Shown in pieces: positions 54,610 through 63,606 of a stretch of DNA of 64,000 bases. The stretch's first letter is position 1. Every line of letters begins with the position of its first letter. The notes under the pieces were generated by a model. The model worked only from the letters and a program-made list of their open reading frames with translations, was not told the DNA's origin and did not search any database. Source of the DNA: Paracidovorax oryzae ATCC 19882 (lineage in GTDB: Bacteria > Pseudomonadota > Gammaproteobacteria > Burkholderiales > Burkholderiaceae_C); assembly GCF_000687165.1 (NCBI RefSeq), contig NZ_JMKU01000008.1, positions 186,001-250,000 of the forward strand. The letters are read 5' to 3'. The translations under genes were made by a program, and so were the position numbers.

Positions 54610-55059
54610 ATGGCATTCGGCCGCCTCGAACGCACATCCGCCCCCAAGCCGATGAGCGACATCAACATGACGCCCCTGGTGGACGTCATGCTGGTGCTCG
54701 TGGTCATCTTCATCCTGGCCGCGCCGCTGCTGGCCAGTGCCATCCGGCTCGACCTGCCGCGGGCAGAGGGCACCACGCAGGGCGCCGCCGGCGATTCGGT
54801 CGAAGTCGCGATCGATGCCGCAGGCCAGGTCTTCGTCGGCGGCGTGCCCGTGGATGGCGCCGCCCTGGCCGAGCGGCTGCACGGCGTGGCGCAGGCGCAT
54901 CCGCAAGCCGAGGTGCAGTTGCGTGCCGATGCCGGCGTGCCGTATGGCCGGGTGGTCGAGGTGATGGGCGCCGCCCACGCCGCAGGTCTGCACCGCATCG
55001 GATTCGTGGCCGAGCCCGGGGCCGCCCCGCCGGCCCCGGCCGCCGCCGCGCGCCCCTGA
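54610..55059 (+). CDS. exbD: ExbD/TolR-type biopolymer transport protein
   Basis: 149 residues. One N-terminal membrane helix directly after the cytoplasmic head: SDINMTPLVDVMLVLVVIFILAAPLL, with the proton-carrying Asp in TPLVDVMLVL (near residue 25). A periplasmic domain follows (IRLDLPRAEG, VEVAIDAAGQVFVGGVPVDGAALAERL, VQLRADAGVPYGRVVEVMGAAHAAGLHRIGF). The end is low-complexity Ala/Pro. Partner of the preceding channel protein. Confidence 0.9.
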   Translation: MAFGRLERTSAPKPMSDINMTPLVDVMLVLVVIFILAAPLLASAIRLDLPRAEGTTQGAAGDSVEVAIDAAGQVFVGGVPVDGAALAERLHGVAQAHPQAEVQLRADAGVPYGRVVEVMGAAHAAGLHRIGFVAEPGAAPPAPAAAARP

Positions 55060-55099
55060 GCCGCCTGCCGGGGCGCTCCTCTCCGGCGGCCGCCGCCGA

Positions 55100-56581
55100 T
55101 CACCCGTCCAGGGCCTCGCGCACCACCGGTGCGCCCGGCGCCTTGCCCCGGAAGATGCTCAGGCGCTGGCCGCCTGCCCGCTTGGCGGCATACATGGCCA
55201 GGTCCGCGTGGTGCAGCAGCGTGGCGGCGTTCGTACCGTCACGGGGGTACTGGGCGATGCCGATGCTGGCGCCCAGGCTCCAGCACCTGCCATGGAGCAG
55301 CACGGGACGCACTGCGGCCGCCAGCAGCCTGCGAGCGGCCGCGGCTGCCTCGCGGCTGCCGCAGTGGGGCAGTACCGCGGCGAATTCGTCGCCCCCGATA
55401 CGGGCCACGATGTCGGCCCGTCGCGAGGCGCCCTGCAACCTCTGCGCCACTTCGCGCAGCAGGTCGTCGCCGGCCCGGTGGCCCAGCTGGTCGTTCACCT
55501 GCTTGAACCGGTCCAGGTCGATGAACGCGATCGCCAGGGAATGGCCTTCCCGGCGCGCCTCGCGGATCAGGCGCTCCGTGGCCTCCAGCAGGAACGCCCG
55601 GTTGGGCAGCCCGGTGACGGCATCCTGGTAGGCCAGCCGGCGGAAGCTTTGCTGGGTGTGCTCCCGCTCCAGCAGCAGTGCGCACAGCCGTGCTCCCGCC
55701 TCCAGGGCATGCAGGGGCAGCCCGTCGCAGCCCAGGGCGCCCCGGCCGTGCAGCGTGAAGGAGCCCAGCAGCCGGCCATCGCGGCCCAGGATCGGGGTGG
55801 ACCAGCAGGCCGTGAAGCCCCGCGCCGCCAGCGGCTCCCGCCACGGGGCCCAGCGCGGGTCTGCCGCGATATCCGTGCAGGCAGCAGAGGCCGAGCGCCA
55901 GGCGGCCGCGCCGCGGGCGTCCCCGTCCTGCCCGGCAGGCTGGCCGTCGATGTGCGTGGCCATGACATCTTCCAGCTGGGGGGCCGCCAGGCACCTCAGC
56001 TGGCGCTGGCCGTCCACTTCCAGCACCGACACGGCGATGCCCGGCAGCATGGCTTCGATGTCCTCGCACAGGCCGGCAGCGATTTCGGACAGGGGCAGGT
56101 CGTGCGCCATCGCGTCGAGCGCCCGGTGCTGCAGCCGTTCGCGCACCTTCGTGGCCGTGATGTCGGTCAGCATGCCGGTGAGCAGCCCGGCCGCCGGCAG
56201 AAGCGCCGCCTGCACCCAGATCGGCGTGCCGTCCGCGGGGTGCAGCAATGTCTCGCAGCGGTAACCGGAGGCCGCCGCGGGCAACGGGCCCCCGAGCAGC
56301 AGCTGGTGCAGACGGGGATCGGATGGTGGGCGTGCCAGGAGGTCTGCCATGCGTTGCCCGGGCAGGGATGCGGCTGGCCGCCCCAGCAACTGGCCCGTTC
56401 CCTCGCTGGCGCAGGTGAACCGGCCCCGGGTATCCAGGGCGAAGACCGCGCACCCGCCGTGGCCCATGCCGCACAGCAGCGCCGGCCAGGGCGCATCAGG
56501 GCACGGCGGGGGCCGGGCCTCGCTCCCGGGGGCCGGTGCCACCGGCACGGCAGCGGATTCCATTTTTGCGATGTCTTCCAT
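55100..56581 (-). CDS. Diguanylate cyclase with N-terminal PAS and GAF-like sensory domains
   Basis: 493 residues from ATG at 56581 with GGAGG upstream; GTG at 56599 is an alternative. Residues 35-135 look like a PAS domain (GHGGCAVFALDTRGRFTCASEGTGQLLGRPAASLPGQRMADLL), 160-310 like a GAF domain (CWSTPILGRDGRLLGSFTLHGRG). The GGDEF domain starts at YQDAVTGLPNRAFLLEATERL; the catalytic RIGGDEFAAVL is intact, and RRAD five residues before it is an inhibitory I-site. No EAL domain. It would synthesise cyclic di-GMP in response to a small ligand. No membrane segment. It is divergent from the S24-type repressor around a palindrome. Confidence 0.9.
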   Translation of the reverse strand: MEDIAKMESAAVPVAPAPGSEARPPPCPDAPWPALLCGMGHGGCAVFALDTRGRFTCASEGTGQLLGRPAASLPGQRMADLLARPPSDPRLHQLLLGGPLPAAASGYRCETLLHPADGTPIWVQAALLPAAGLLTGMLTDITATKVRERLQHRALDAMAHDLPLSEIAAGLCEDIEAMLPGIAVSVLEVDGQRQLRCLAAPQLEDVMATHIDGQPAGQDGDARGAAAWRSASAACTDIAADPRWAPWREPLAARGFTACWSTPILGRDGRLLGSFTLHGRGALGCDGLPLHALEAGARLCALLLEREHTQQSFRRLAYQDAVTGLPNRAFLLEATERLIREARREGHSLAIAFIDLDRFKQVNDQLGHRAGDDLLREVAQRLQGASRRADIVARIGGDEFAAVLPHCGSREAAAAARRLLAAAVRPVLLHGRCWSLGASIGIAQYPRDGTNAATLLHHADLAMYAAKRAGGQRLSIFRGKAPGAPVVREALDG

Positions 56582-56645
56582 GCTGCGCTCGCCTCCCACG
56601 AGAGTCGTGCCGTCGTACGTGCGGATCGGCTACTATTGTCAGCAA

Positions 56646-56668
56646 TTGGTATGAAATCATCATAGCAA
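56646..56668. promoter_or_regulatory. Palindromic operator in the divergent diguanylate cyclase/repressor promoter
   Basis: TTGGTATGA-AATCA-TCATAGCAA: 9-base arms matching at 8 of 9 positions around a 5-base spacer, in a distinctly AT-rich stretch of the 118-base intergenic region. A second smaller inverted repeat, ATTG-TCAG-CAAT, lies directly beside it at 56635-56646. Candidate binding site for the divergently encoded S24-type regulator. Confidence 0.55.
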
Positions 56669-56699
56669 ATGGTTCCATCCGGCATGCTAACTTGGTTTG

Positions 56700-57395
56700 A
56701 TGGACGAGCGTCGGATTCAGGAGCAGCGGCGGGCACGGCTCGCCGATGCCGTGCGCCGTCTGTCGGAGGGCAACGTGGCTGCTTTCGGTCGCCTGCTGGG
56801 CTACCGCGGCGGCGCCTTCGTGCGCCAGATGCTCTGCGGCAACCGTGCCGTGTCGGACAAGACGGTGCGCCACATCGAGTCCCTGCGCGGCATGCACGCC
56901 TGGTTCTCGCAGCCGCCGGCGCCGGCCGGCATCCGGGAAACCTCCGTCGCATACGACTTCGACGCAGGGCCTGAGATGTACGAGCTCTTCCCGGTCTCCC
57001 TGCATTTGCGGCCCGGCATCGCGGATTACGCGATCTGGCCCGACGAGACCGATGAAGACGCCCCCATCACCTTCCACCGCCACTGGCTGGAGCGTCGCGG
57101 CTACATGCCCCAATGCCTGCTGGCCATCCGCGTGCGCGGCTGCGGCATGGAGCCTTCCATCCAGGCAGGCGACATCGTGGTCGTGAACACCTCGGACACC
57201 ACGTTGCGCGACGGGCAGGTCTTCGCCATCAACGGCTTCGGCGAAGTGCTGCTGAGGCGCGTCCAGCGCGATGGCGGGCATTGGTGGCTTTCGTGCGACA
57301 ACCCCGACCAGGCCCGCTATCCGCGCAAGGCCTGGGCCGAGCCGGACTGCATCCCCATCGGCCGGCTGGTATTCAAGCAGAGCGAGTCCATCTGA
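56700..57395 (+). CDS. S24/LexA-fold transcriptional repressor lacking the Ser-Lys catalytic dyad
   Basis: 231 residues from ATG at 56700. Residues 10-65 form a short helical DNA-binding region (GNVAAFGRLLGYRGGAFVRQMLCGNRAVSDKTVRHIESLRGM, a phage-repressor-like HTH). The C-terminal S24 domain is clear: AIRVRGCGMEPSIQAGDIVVVNTS corresponds to the G-x-S-M-x-P site, but the nucleophile Ser is Gly149 (codon GGC), and GEVLLRRVQRDGGHWWLSCDNPDQARYP corresponds to the Lys region with Arg186 at the Lys position. Self-cleavage is therefore not expected. It is divergent from the diguanylate cyclase, sharing a palindrome-containing intergenic region. A prophage-derived or autonomous regulator; targets unknown. 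Confidence 0.85.
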   Translation: MDERRIQEQRRARLADAVRRLSEGNVAAFGRLLGYRGGAFVRQMLCGNRAVSDKTVRHIESLRGMHAWFSQPPAPAGIRETSVAYDFDAGPEMYELFPVSLHLRPGIADYAIWPDETDEDAPITFHRHWLERRGYMPQCLLAIRVRGCGMEPSIQAGDIVVVNTSDTTLRDGQVFAINGFGEVLLRRVQRDGGHWWLSCDNPDQARYPRKAWAEPDCIPIGRLVFKQSESI

Positions 57396-57521
57396 AGCCG
57401 CCCGCGGCCCTCCGGCCGTGGCGCCCGGACGAGGGTGTCCGCATCCCGCCTAAAATCCGGCGAACCCCTCCTCCTGCGAAAACGCCGGCGGCCGCCAGTG
57501 CGGCCCGGTCCCCTTTTTTCC

Positions 57522-60215
57522 ATGCAAGACAAATACACCCCCGCCGAGGTCGAGCGCGCCGCGCACAGCCACTGGACTGCCCGCGATGCCTACCGCGTGA
57601 CCGAAGACGCCGGCAAGAAGAAGTTCTATGCCTGCTCCATGCTGCCCTATCCCAGCGGCAAGCTGCACATGGGGCACGTGCGCAACTACACGATCAACGA
57701 CATGCTCACGCGCTACCTGCGCATGAACGGCCACAACGTGCTGATGCCCATGGGCTGGGACGCCTTCGGCCTGCCGGCCGAGAACGCGGCGCTCAAGAAC
57801 GGCGTGCCGCCCGCGCAGTGGACCTACGACAACATCGCCTACATGAAGAAGCAGATGCAGGCGATGGGGCTGGCCATCGACTGGTCGCGCGAAGTCGCCA
57901 CCTGTGATCCGGCTTACTACCAGTGGAACCAGTGGCTGTTCCTCAAGATGCTGGAAAAGGGCATCGCCTATCGCAAGACCCAGGTCGTGAACTGGGATCC
58001 GGTGGACCAGACCGTGCTCGCCAACGAGCAGGTCATCGACGGCCGGGGCTGGCGCACCGGCGCACTCGTGGAAAAGCGCGAGATCCCCGGCTACTACCTG
58101 AAGATCACCGACTACGCGCAGGAACTGCTCGACCACGTGCAGGTGGGCAACCCGAATGCCACGCTCACCGGCTGGCCCGACAAGGTGCGGCTGATGCAGG
58201 AGAACTGGATCGGCAAGAGCGAGGGCGTGCGCTTCGCCTTCACGCATGACATCCGCGGGGAAGACGGCCAGCCCATCGGCGGTGGCCGCATGTACGTGTT
58301 CACCACGCGTGCCGACACCATCATGGGCGTCACCTTCTGCGCCGTGGCACCGGAGCATCCGCTGGCCACCCATGCCGCGCGCTCCAACCCCGAGGTCGCC
58401 GCGTTCATCGAGGAATGCAAGACCGGCGGCACCACCGAGGCCGAGCTGGCCACGCAGGAGAAGAAGGGCGTGCGCACGGGCCTGACCGTCACGCACCCGC
58501 TCACGCAAGAGCCGGTCGAGGTCTGGGTGGGCAATTACGTGCTCATGGGGTACGGCGACGGCGCCGTCATGGGCGTGCCCGCGCACGACGAGCGCGACTT
58601 CGCCTTCGCGCTCAAGTACGGCATCGAGATCAAGCAGGTCGTGCTCGTCGATGGCGAGACCTTCGACTACCACCGCTGGCAGGACTGGTACGCCGACAAG
58701 CAGAACGGCGTCACCATCAACTCCGACAGTTTCAGCGGCCTGTCGTACCCGGAGGCTGTCTCCGCCGTGGCACATGCGCTGCAGGAAAAGGGCCTGGGCG
58801 AGAAGAAGACCACCTGGCGCCTGCGCGACTGGGGCGTTTCCCGCCAGCGCTACTGGGGCACGCCGATCCCGATCATCCATTGCGACGAGCATGGTGCGGT
58901 GCCGGTGCCCGAGAAAGACCTGCCCGTGGTGCTGCCACAGGACTGCATCCCGGACGGCTCCGGCAATCCGCTGCACAAGCACGAGGGCTTCCACGCCGGC
59001 GTGAAATGCCCCGTCTGCGGCAAGGCCGCGAGGCGCGAGACCGACACCATGGACACGTTCGTGGATTCGTCGTGGTACTTCATGCGCTACTGCGACCCGA
59101 AGAACGCCGAAGCCATGGTGGCCGGCGGCGCCGACTACTGGATGCCCATGGACCAGTACATCGGCGGCATCGAGCATGCCATCCTGCACCTGCTCTATGC
59201 GCGCTTCTGGACCAAGGTCATGCGCGACCTGGGCCTGGTGAAGGTGGACGAGCCCTTCACCAAGCTGCTCACGCAGGGCATGGTGCTCAACCACATCTAT
59301 TCGCGCCGCACCGAGAAGGGCGGCAAGGAATACTTCTGGCCGCACGATGTCGAGCACGTCGTGGACGAGACCGGCAAGATCACTGGCGCCCGCCTGAAGA
59401 GCGCGGTGGGTGACCTGCCCGTCGGCACGCCGATCGACTACGAGGGCGTGGGCACCATGTCCAAGTCCAAGAACAACGGCGTCGATCCGCAGGAACTGAT
59501 CGAGAAGTACGGCGCCGATACGGCGCGCCTCTACACCATGTTCACCGCGCCGCCCGAGGCCACGCTGGAATGGAACGACGCCGCCGTCGAGGGCAGCTAC
59601 CGCTTCCTGCGCCGCGTGTGGAATTTCGGCGTGAAGCTCACGGGCATCGATGCCGCGGCCACCGAGGCCGCCATCCAGGGCGCCGAGAGCCTGAAGGACG
59701 TGCAATTCGGCAAGGAGGCCAAGGCGCTGCGCCTGGAGATCCATACCGTGCTCAAGCAGGTGGACTACGACTACCAGCGCATGCAGTACAACACCGTGGT
59801 CTCCGGTGCGATGAAGATGCTCAACGCGCTGGAGGACTTCAAGTCCACGGACGCGCCCGGCGGCCTGGTCGCGCTGATCGAAGGCTTCGGCATCCTGCTG
59901 CGCGTGCTCTATCCCGCCACGCCCCACATCGCCCACGGCCTCTGGAGTTCGCTGGGCTACGCGAACGCGCTGGGCGACCTGCTGGACGCACCCTGGCCCC
60001 AGGTGGATGCCGGCGCACTGGTGCAGGACGAGATCGAACTGGTGCTGCAGATCAACGGCAAGCTGCGCGGCGCGATCCGCGTGCCGGCCGGTGCCGACAA
60101 GGCGGAGATCGAGCGCATCGCCCTCGCGAGCGAGGACTTCCACAAGCACGCTGCCGGCGCCGCGCCCAAGAAGGTCGTGGTCGTGCCGGGCCGGCTGGTG
60201 AACGTGGTGATCTGA
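57522..60215 (+). CDS. leuS: Leucyl-tRNA synthetase
   Basis: 897 residues from ATG at 57522. Class I signature motifs are [24 protein letters not shown] (HxGH-type) near residue 45 and [12 protein letters not shown] (KMSKS-type MSKSKNN) near 650. The CP1 editing domain is present between ([17 protein letters not shown] and [17 protein letters not shown] with the conserved Asp). The tail contains [14 protein letters not shown] and [17 protein letters not shown]. It charges tRNA-Leu. It is followed by lptE and holA, the usual proteobacterial order. Confidence 0.97.
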   Translation: MQDKYTPAEVERAAHSHWTARDAYRVTEDAGKKKFYACSMLPYPSGKLHMGHVRNYTINDMLTRYLRMNGHNVLMPMGWDAFGLPAENAALKNGVPPAQWTYDNIAYMKKQMQAMGLAIDWSREVATCDPAYYQWNQWLFLKMLEKGIAYRKTQVVNWDPVDQTVLANEQVIDGRGWRTGALVEKREIPGYYLKITDYAQELLDHVQVGNPNATLTGWPDKVRLMQENWIGKSEGVRFAFTHDIRGEDGQPIGGGRMYVFTTRADTIMGVTFCAVAPEHPLATHAARSNPEVAAFIEECKTGGTTEAELATQEKKGVRTGLTVTHPLTQEPVEVWVGNYVLMGYGDGAVMGVPAHDERDFAFALKYGIEIKQVVLVDGETFDYHRWQDWYADKQNGVTINSDSFSGLSYPEAVSAVAHALQEKGLGEKKTTWRLRDWGVSRQRYWGTPIPIIHCDEHGAVPVPEKDLPVVLPQDCIPDGSGNPLHKHEGFHAGVKCPVCGKAARRETDTMDTFVDSSWYFMRYCDPKNAEAMVAGGADYWMPMDQYIGGIEHAILHLLYARFWTKVMRDLGLVKVDEPFTKLLTQGMVLNHIYSRRTEKGGKEYFWPHDVEHVVDETGKITGARLKSAVGDLPVGTPIDYEGVGTMSKSKNNGVDPQELIEKYGADTARLYTMFTAPPEATLEWNDAAVEGSYRFLRRVWNFGVKLTGIDAAATEAAIQGAESLKDVQFGKEAKALRLEIHTVLKQVDYDYQRMQYNTVVSGAMKMLNALEDFKSTDAPGGLVALIEGFGILLRVLYPATPHIAHGLWSSLGYANALGDLLDAPWPQVDAGALVQDEIELVLQINGKLRGAIRVPAGADKAEIERIALASEDFHKHAAGAAPKKVVVVPGRLVNVVI

Positions 60216-60262
60216 TCGCGTTGCCGCCCGTTTTGAACCCATTGCACCAGAGAGACCGCACC

Positions 60263-60781
60263 ATGCTGCAGCGCAAACGCTCGTTCCTGACCTTGCTGGC
60301 CGCAGCCCCGCTGGGCGCCGGCCTCACTGCCTGCGGCTTCCATCTGCGCCGCGCGCCGGAGTTCCAGTTCCGCACCCTCTACATCCAGGCCGATGCGGGC
60401 TCGGCCCTCGGCCGTGAACTCGAGCGCACCCTCAAGGGCTCGGGCGGCAACCTCACCGTGCTGCGCGATCCCGCCGACCTGCCCAAGGCCGACGCGGTGT
60501 TCGAGTTGCTGTCCGAGCAGCGCGAGCGCGTGGTGGTGGGCTACAGCGCGTCCGGCCAGGTGCGTGAACTGCAACTGCGCCTGCGCATCCGCTTTCGGCT
60601 GCGCAACCAGCAGGGCACGGAGTTGACCCCGCCGACGGAACTCCTGCAGCAGCGCGACGTGAGCTACAACGAAAGCATCGCCCTGGCCAAGGAGGCCGAA
60701 GAGGCGCTGCTCTACCGCAACATGCAGACCGACCTCGTGCAGCAGCTGCTGCGGCGCCTGGCCGCGGCGCGCCTGCAATGA
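60263..60781 (+). CDS. lptE: LPS assembly lipoprotein LptE
   Basis: 172 residues. The signal LTLLAAAPLGAGLTACGFHLRRAP contains the lipobox with Cys near residue 24 and the classical CGFHLR motif just after it. TLYIQADAGSALGRELERTL, RERVVVGYSASGQVRELQLRLRIRFRLRNQQG and QQRDVSYNESIALAKEAEEALLYRNMQTDLVQQLLRRLAA match LptE throughout. It plugs LptD in the outer membrane during LPS export. It is co-directional with leuS (48-base gap) and holA (44-base gap). Confidence 0.95.
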   Translation: MLQRKRSFLTLLAAAPLGAGLTACGFHLRRAPEFQFRTLYIQADAGSALGRELERTLKGSGGNLTVLRDPADLPKADAVFELLSEQRERVVVGYSASGQVRELQLRLRIRFRLRNQQGTELTPPTELLQQRDVSYNESIALAKEAEEALLYRNMQTDLVQQLLRRLAAARLQ

Positions 60782-60824
60782 GAATGCCCTGGCCGGCTCC
60801 CCACGGGAAGGGTGGTCCATACCC

Positions 60825-61871
60825 ATGCAGATCGCGCTGAACCAGCTGGCCGCACACCTCCAGAAGGGGGTGCGTCCGCTCTACGTGATCCACGGTGATG
60901 AGCCGCTGCTGCAGCAGGAGGCCGCGGATGCCATCCGTGCCGCCGCGCGAGAGCAGGGCTACACCGAGCGCAGCAGCCACACTGTGGCGGGCGCGCACTT
61001 CGACTGGAGCGCGGTGCTGGCGGCGGGCGGCTCGCTATCGCTTTTCGCGGACAAGCAGGTCGTGGAAATCCGCATTCCCTCGGGCAAGCCGGGCAAGGAT
61101 GGCGGTGCGGCCCTGCAGCAGATCGCCGCGGCTGCCGCAGGCAACGAGGGCACGTTGACGCTCGTGATGCTGCCGCGGCTGGACAAGGCCACGCGCACCG
61201 GCGCCTGGTTCTCGGCCCTGGACCGCGAGGGCGTGAGCGTGCAGATCGACCCGGTGGAACGCGGCGTCCTGCCGCAGTGGATCGCGCAACGCCTGGCGGT
61301 GCAGGGCCAGCGCGTGGCTGCAGGGGAGGAGGGGCAGCGCACGCTGCAGTTCTTCGCCGACCGCGTGGAGGGCAACCTGCTGGCTGCCCACCAGGAAATC
61401 CAGAAGCTCGCCCTGCTGCACCCGCCCGGCGAACTCTCCTGGGGCCAGGTCGAGGCTGCCGTGCTCAATGTGGCACGCTACGACGTCTTCAAGCTCTCGG
61501 AGGCCGTGCTGTCCGGCCAGGTGGCGCGCATGCAGCGCATGCTCGACGGCCTGCAGGCCGAAGGCGAGGCCGAGGTACTGGTCCACTGGACCCTCGCCGA
61601 GGACATCCGCTCCCTGAAGCGCGTGAAGGATGCGGTGAATGCCGGCAAGCCGCTGCCCATGGCCCTGCGTGAAAACCGCGTCTGGGGGACGAAAGAGCGG
61701 CTCTTCGAGCGCATCGTGCCCCGTTTTTCCGATGCCGCCGCTTCGCGCCTGCTGCAGTCCGCCCACATCGTGGACGGTATCGTCAAGGGCCTCAAGGTGC
61801 CCGACTGGCCGGTCGATGGCTGGCAGGCACTGCACCGGCTGGCGCTGCAGCTGTGCAAGGCTGTCAGGTGA
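60825..61871 (+). CDS. holA: DNA polymerase III delta subunit
   Basis: 348 residues. MQIALNQLAAHLQKGVRPLYVIHGDEPLLQQEAADAIR is the conserved start; LFADKQVVEIRIPSGKPGKDG and TLTLVMLPRLDKATRTGAWFSALD follow, with VEGNLLAAHQEIQKLALL and WTLAEDIRSLKRVKDAV of the clamp-opening and lid domains. It opens the sliding clamp in the replication clamp loader. Directly downstream of lptE, as is usual. Confidence 0.95.
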   Translation: MQIALNQLAAHLQKGVRPLYVIHGDEPLLQQEAADAIRAAAREQGYTERSSHTVAGAHFDWSAVLAAGGSLSLFADKQVVEIRIPSGKPGKDGGAALQQIAAAAAGNEGTLTLVMLPRLDKATRTGAWFSALDREGVSVQIDPVERGVLPQWIAQRLAVQGQRVAAGEEGQRTLQFFADRVEGNLLAAHQEIQKLALLHPPGELSWGQVEAAVLNVARYDVFKLSEAVLSGQVARMQRMLDGLQAEGEAEVLVHWTLAEDIRSLKRVKDAVNAGKPLPMALRENRVWGTKERLFERIVPRFSDAAASRLLQSAHIVDGIVKGLKVPDWPVDGWQALHRLALQLCKAVR

Positions 61872-61886
61872 ACACCCCTGAGTCGC

Positions 61887-62186
61887 CTATTGGGCGTTGA
61901 CCTGGATCCGCGCCTTGTCCACCCAGGCCTGCAGGCTGTCGATCAGGCCGCCCTGGCTGAACGAGCAGCTTTCCTCCGAGAACAGCGCCGAGGATTCGAG
62001 CCGGTCCAGCAGATCCGCCAGCACCTGGGCGTAGCGCGGCGGCAGTGCCTCCAGCAGCGCCGCTTGTGCGCGTGCCACCTCGCTGAAGGCGTGAGGCGTC
62101 GTGCGCGCGGCGCGAAGGTCCTCCACGGCCGTGGCGAGGGTGGTGAGCTGGGCGGCTGGCAACGCAGTGGTCGGGGTGGTCGTCAT
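61887..62186 (-). CDS. Small protein of unknown function
   Basis: 99 residues from ATG at 62186. Mostly helical: LTTLATAVEDLRAARTTPHAFSEVARAQAALLEALPPRYAQVLADLLDRLESSALF then SEESCSFSQGGLIDSLQAWVDKARIQVNA. No family is recognised and there is no signal peptide. A small cytoplasmic protein is expected. It is reverse to the flanking genes: it converges on holA and diverges from proA, starting 90 bases from the proA start. Its frame is uninterrupted and codon use is like the neighbours, so it is likely real. Confidence 0.7.
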   Translation of the reverse strand: MTTTPTTALPAAQLTTLATAVEDLRAARTTPHAFSEVARAQAALLEALPPRYAQVLADLLDRLESSALFSEESCSFSQGGLIDSLQAWVDKARIQVNAQ

Positions 62187-62276
62187 GGCGGGCGAGGGTA
62201 GCAAAACCGGCGCGTGCCGCCCGGCGGGGAAACCCGTGCCGGGCAGGCGGCGCAGCGATGCGTCAAAATCACGCCC

Positions 62277-63557
62277 ATGAACGCGCAGCACATCGCCGAA
62301 ACCCTCCACGCCCTCGGATCCCAGGCCAAGGCCGCCTCCGCGCTGATGGCGCGGGCGCCATCGGCCGTCAAGAACCGGGCACTGCTGGCGCTGGCCCGCC
62401 GCCTGCGCGACAACACCACCGCCCTGCAGGCGGACAATGTCCGCGATCTCGAGCGCGCCCGGGCTGCCGGCCTCGCCGAGCCCATGGTGGACCGGCTCAA
62501 GCTCACTCCCAGGGTCCTGGAGACCTGCGCCCTGGGCTGCGAACAGCTCGCGGCCATGGGCGACGTGATCGGCGAGATCTCCGGCATGCGCCAGCAGCCC
62601 AGCGGCATCCGCGTGGGCCAGATGCGCGTGCCGATCGGCGTCTTCGGCATGATCTACGAAAGCCGCCCCAACGTGACCATCGAGGCCGCCTCGCTGAGCA
62701 TCAAGAGCGGCAACGCCTGCATCCTGCGGGGCGGTTCCGAGGCCATCGATTCCAATCGCGCCCTCGCGCGCCTCGTGCAGGAGGCGCTCGAGGAGGCCGG
62801 CCTGCCCGGCGATGCCGTGCAGCTCGTGCAGACCACCGACCGCGAAGCCGTGGGACACCTCATCGCCATGCCACAGTACGTGGACGTCATCATTCCCCGC
62901 GGCGGCAAGGGCCTGATCGAGCGCATCAGCCGCGATGCCAAGGTGCCCGTCATCAAGCACCTGGACGGCAACTGCCACACCTACGTGGACGACCCCTGCG
63001 ATGTCGCCATGGCCGTGAAGGTGGCCAACAATGCCAAGACGCAGAAGTACAGTCCCTGCAATGCCAGCGAAGGGCTGCTCGTCGCGCGTGGCGTGGCGGC
63101 CGAATTCCTGCCGCAGATCGGCGTCGTCTATGCGGCCAAGGGCGTGGAAATGCGCGGCTGCCCGGAGGCCCTGGCCCTGCTGGCCGGCGTGCCGGGCGCC
63201 ACGCTCGTGCCCGCCACCGAGCAGGACTGGTCCGAGGAATACCTCGCGCCCATCATCAGCATCAAGGTGGTGGACGGCCTGGACGAGGCGATCCACCACA
63301 TCAACCGCTACGGCAGCCACCACACCGACGCCATCCTCACGCGGGACCACATGCATGCCCAGCGCTTCCTGCGCGAAGTGGATTCGGCCAGCGTGATGGT
63401 GAATGCCAGCACCCGTTTCGCCGACGGCTTCGAGTACGGCCTGGGCGCCGAGATCGGCATCAGCACCGACAAATTCCATGCCCGCGGCCCGGTGGGCATC
63501 GAAGGCCTCACCTCGCTCAAGTGGGTGGTGCTCGGCGAGGGCGACATCCGCGCATGA
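62277..63557 (+). CDS. proA: Gamma-glutamyl phosphate reductase
   Basis: 426 residues from ATG at 62277. [51 protein letters not shown] and [20 protein letters not shown] are the aldehyde-dehydrogenase-like core with [12 protein letters not shown] around the catalytic Cys near residue 265. [45 protein letters not shown] is the ProA C-terminal signature. It converts gamma-glutamyl phosphate to the semialdehyde in proline synthesis. It is followed by trkA after 49 bases. Confidence 0.97.
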   Translation: MNAQHIAETLHALGSQAKAASALMARAPSAVKNRALLALARRLRDNTTALQADNVRDLERARAAGLAEPMVDRLKLTPRVLETCALGCEQLAAMGDVIGEISGMRQQPSGIRVGQMRVPIGVFGMIYESRPNVTIEAASLSIKSGNACILRGGSEAIDSNRALARLVQEALEEAGLPGDAVQLVQTTDREAVGHLIAMPQYVDVIIPRGGKGLIERISRDAKVPVIKHLDGNCHTYVDDPCDVAMAVKVANNAKTQKYSPCNASEGLLVARGVAAEFLPQIGVVYAAKGVEMRGCPEALALLAGVPGATLVPATEQDWSEEYLAPIISIKVVDGLDEAIHHINRYGSHHTDAILTRDHMHAQRFLREVDSASVMVNASTRFADGFEYGLGAEIGISTDKFHARGPVGIEGLTSLKWVVLGEGDIRA

Positions 63558-63606
63558 GCGGACCGCTGCCGGCGGACTTCCTCCCCCCTTCCTCCGTTCC
63601 TGCCGC

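Noticed and set aside
57481-57521. GGCCGC-CAGT-GCGGCC hairpin before leuS with a nearby T-run
   Set aside because: The T-run is separated from the stem by eight bases, so a terminator is not convincing.
57450-60242. 930-residue open frame opposite leuS
   Set aside because: Antisense shadow of a complete leucyl-tRNA synthetase.
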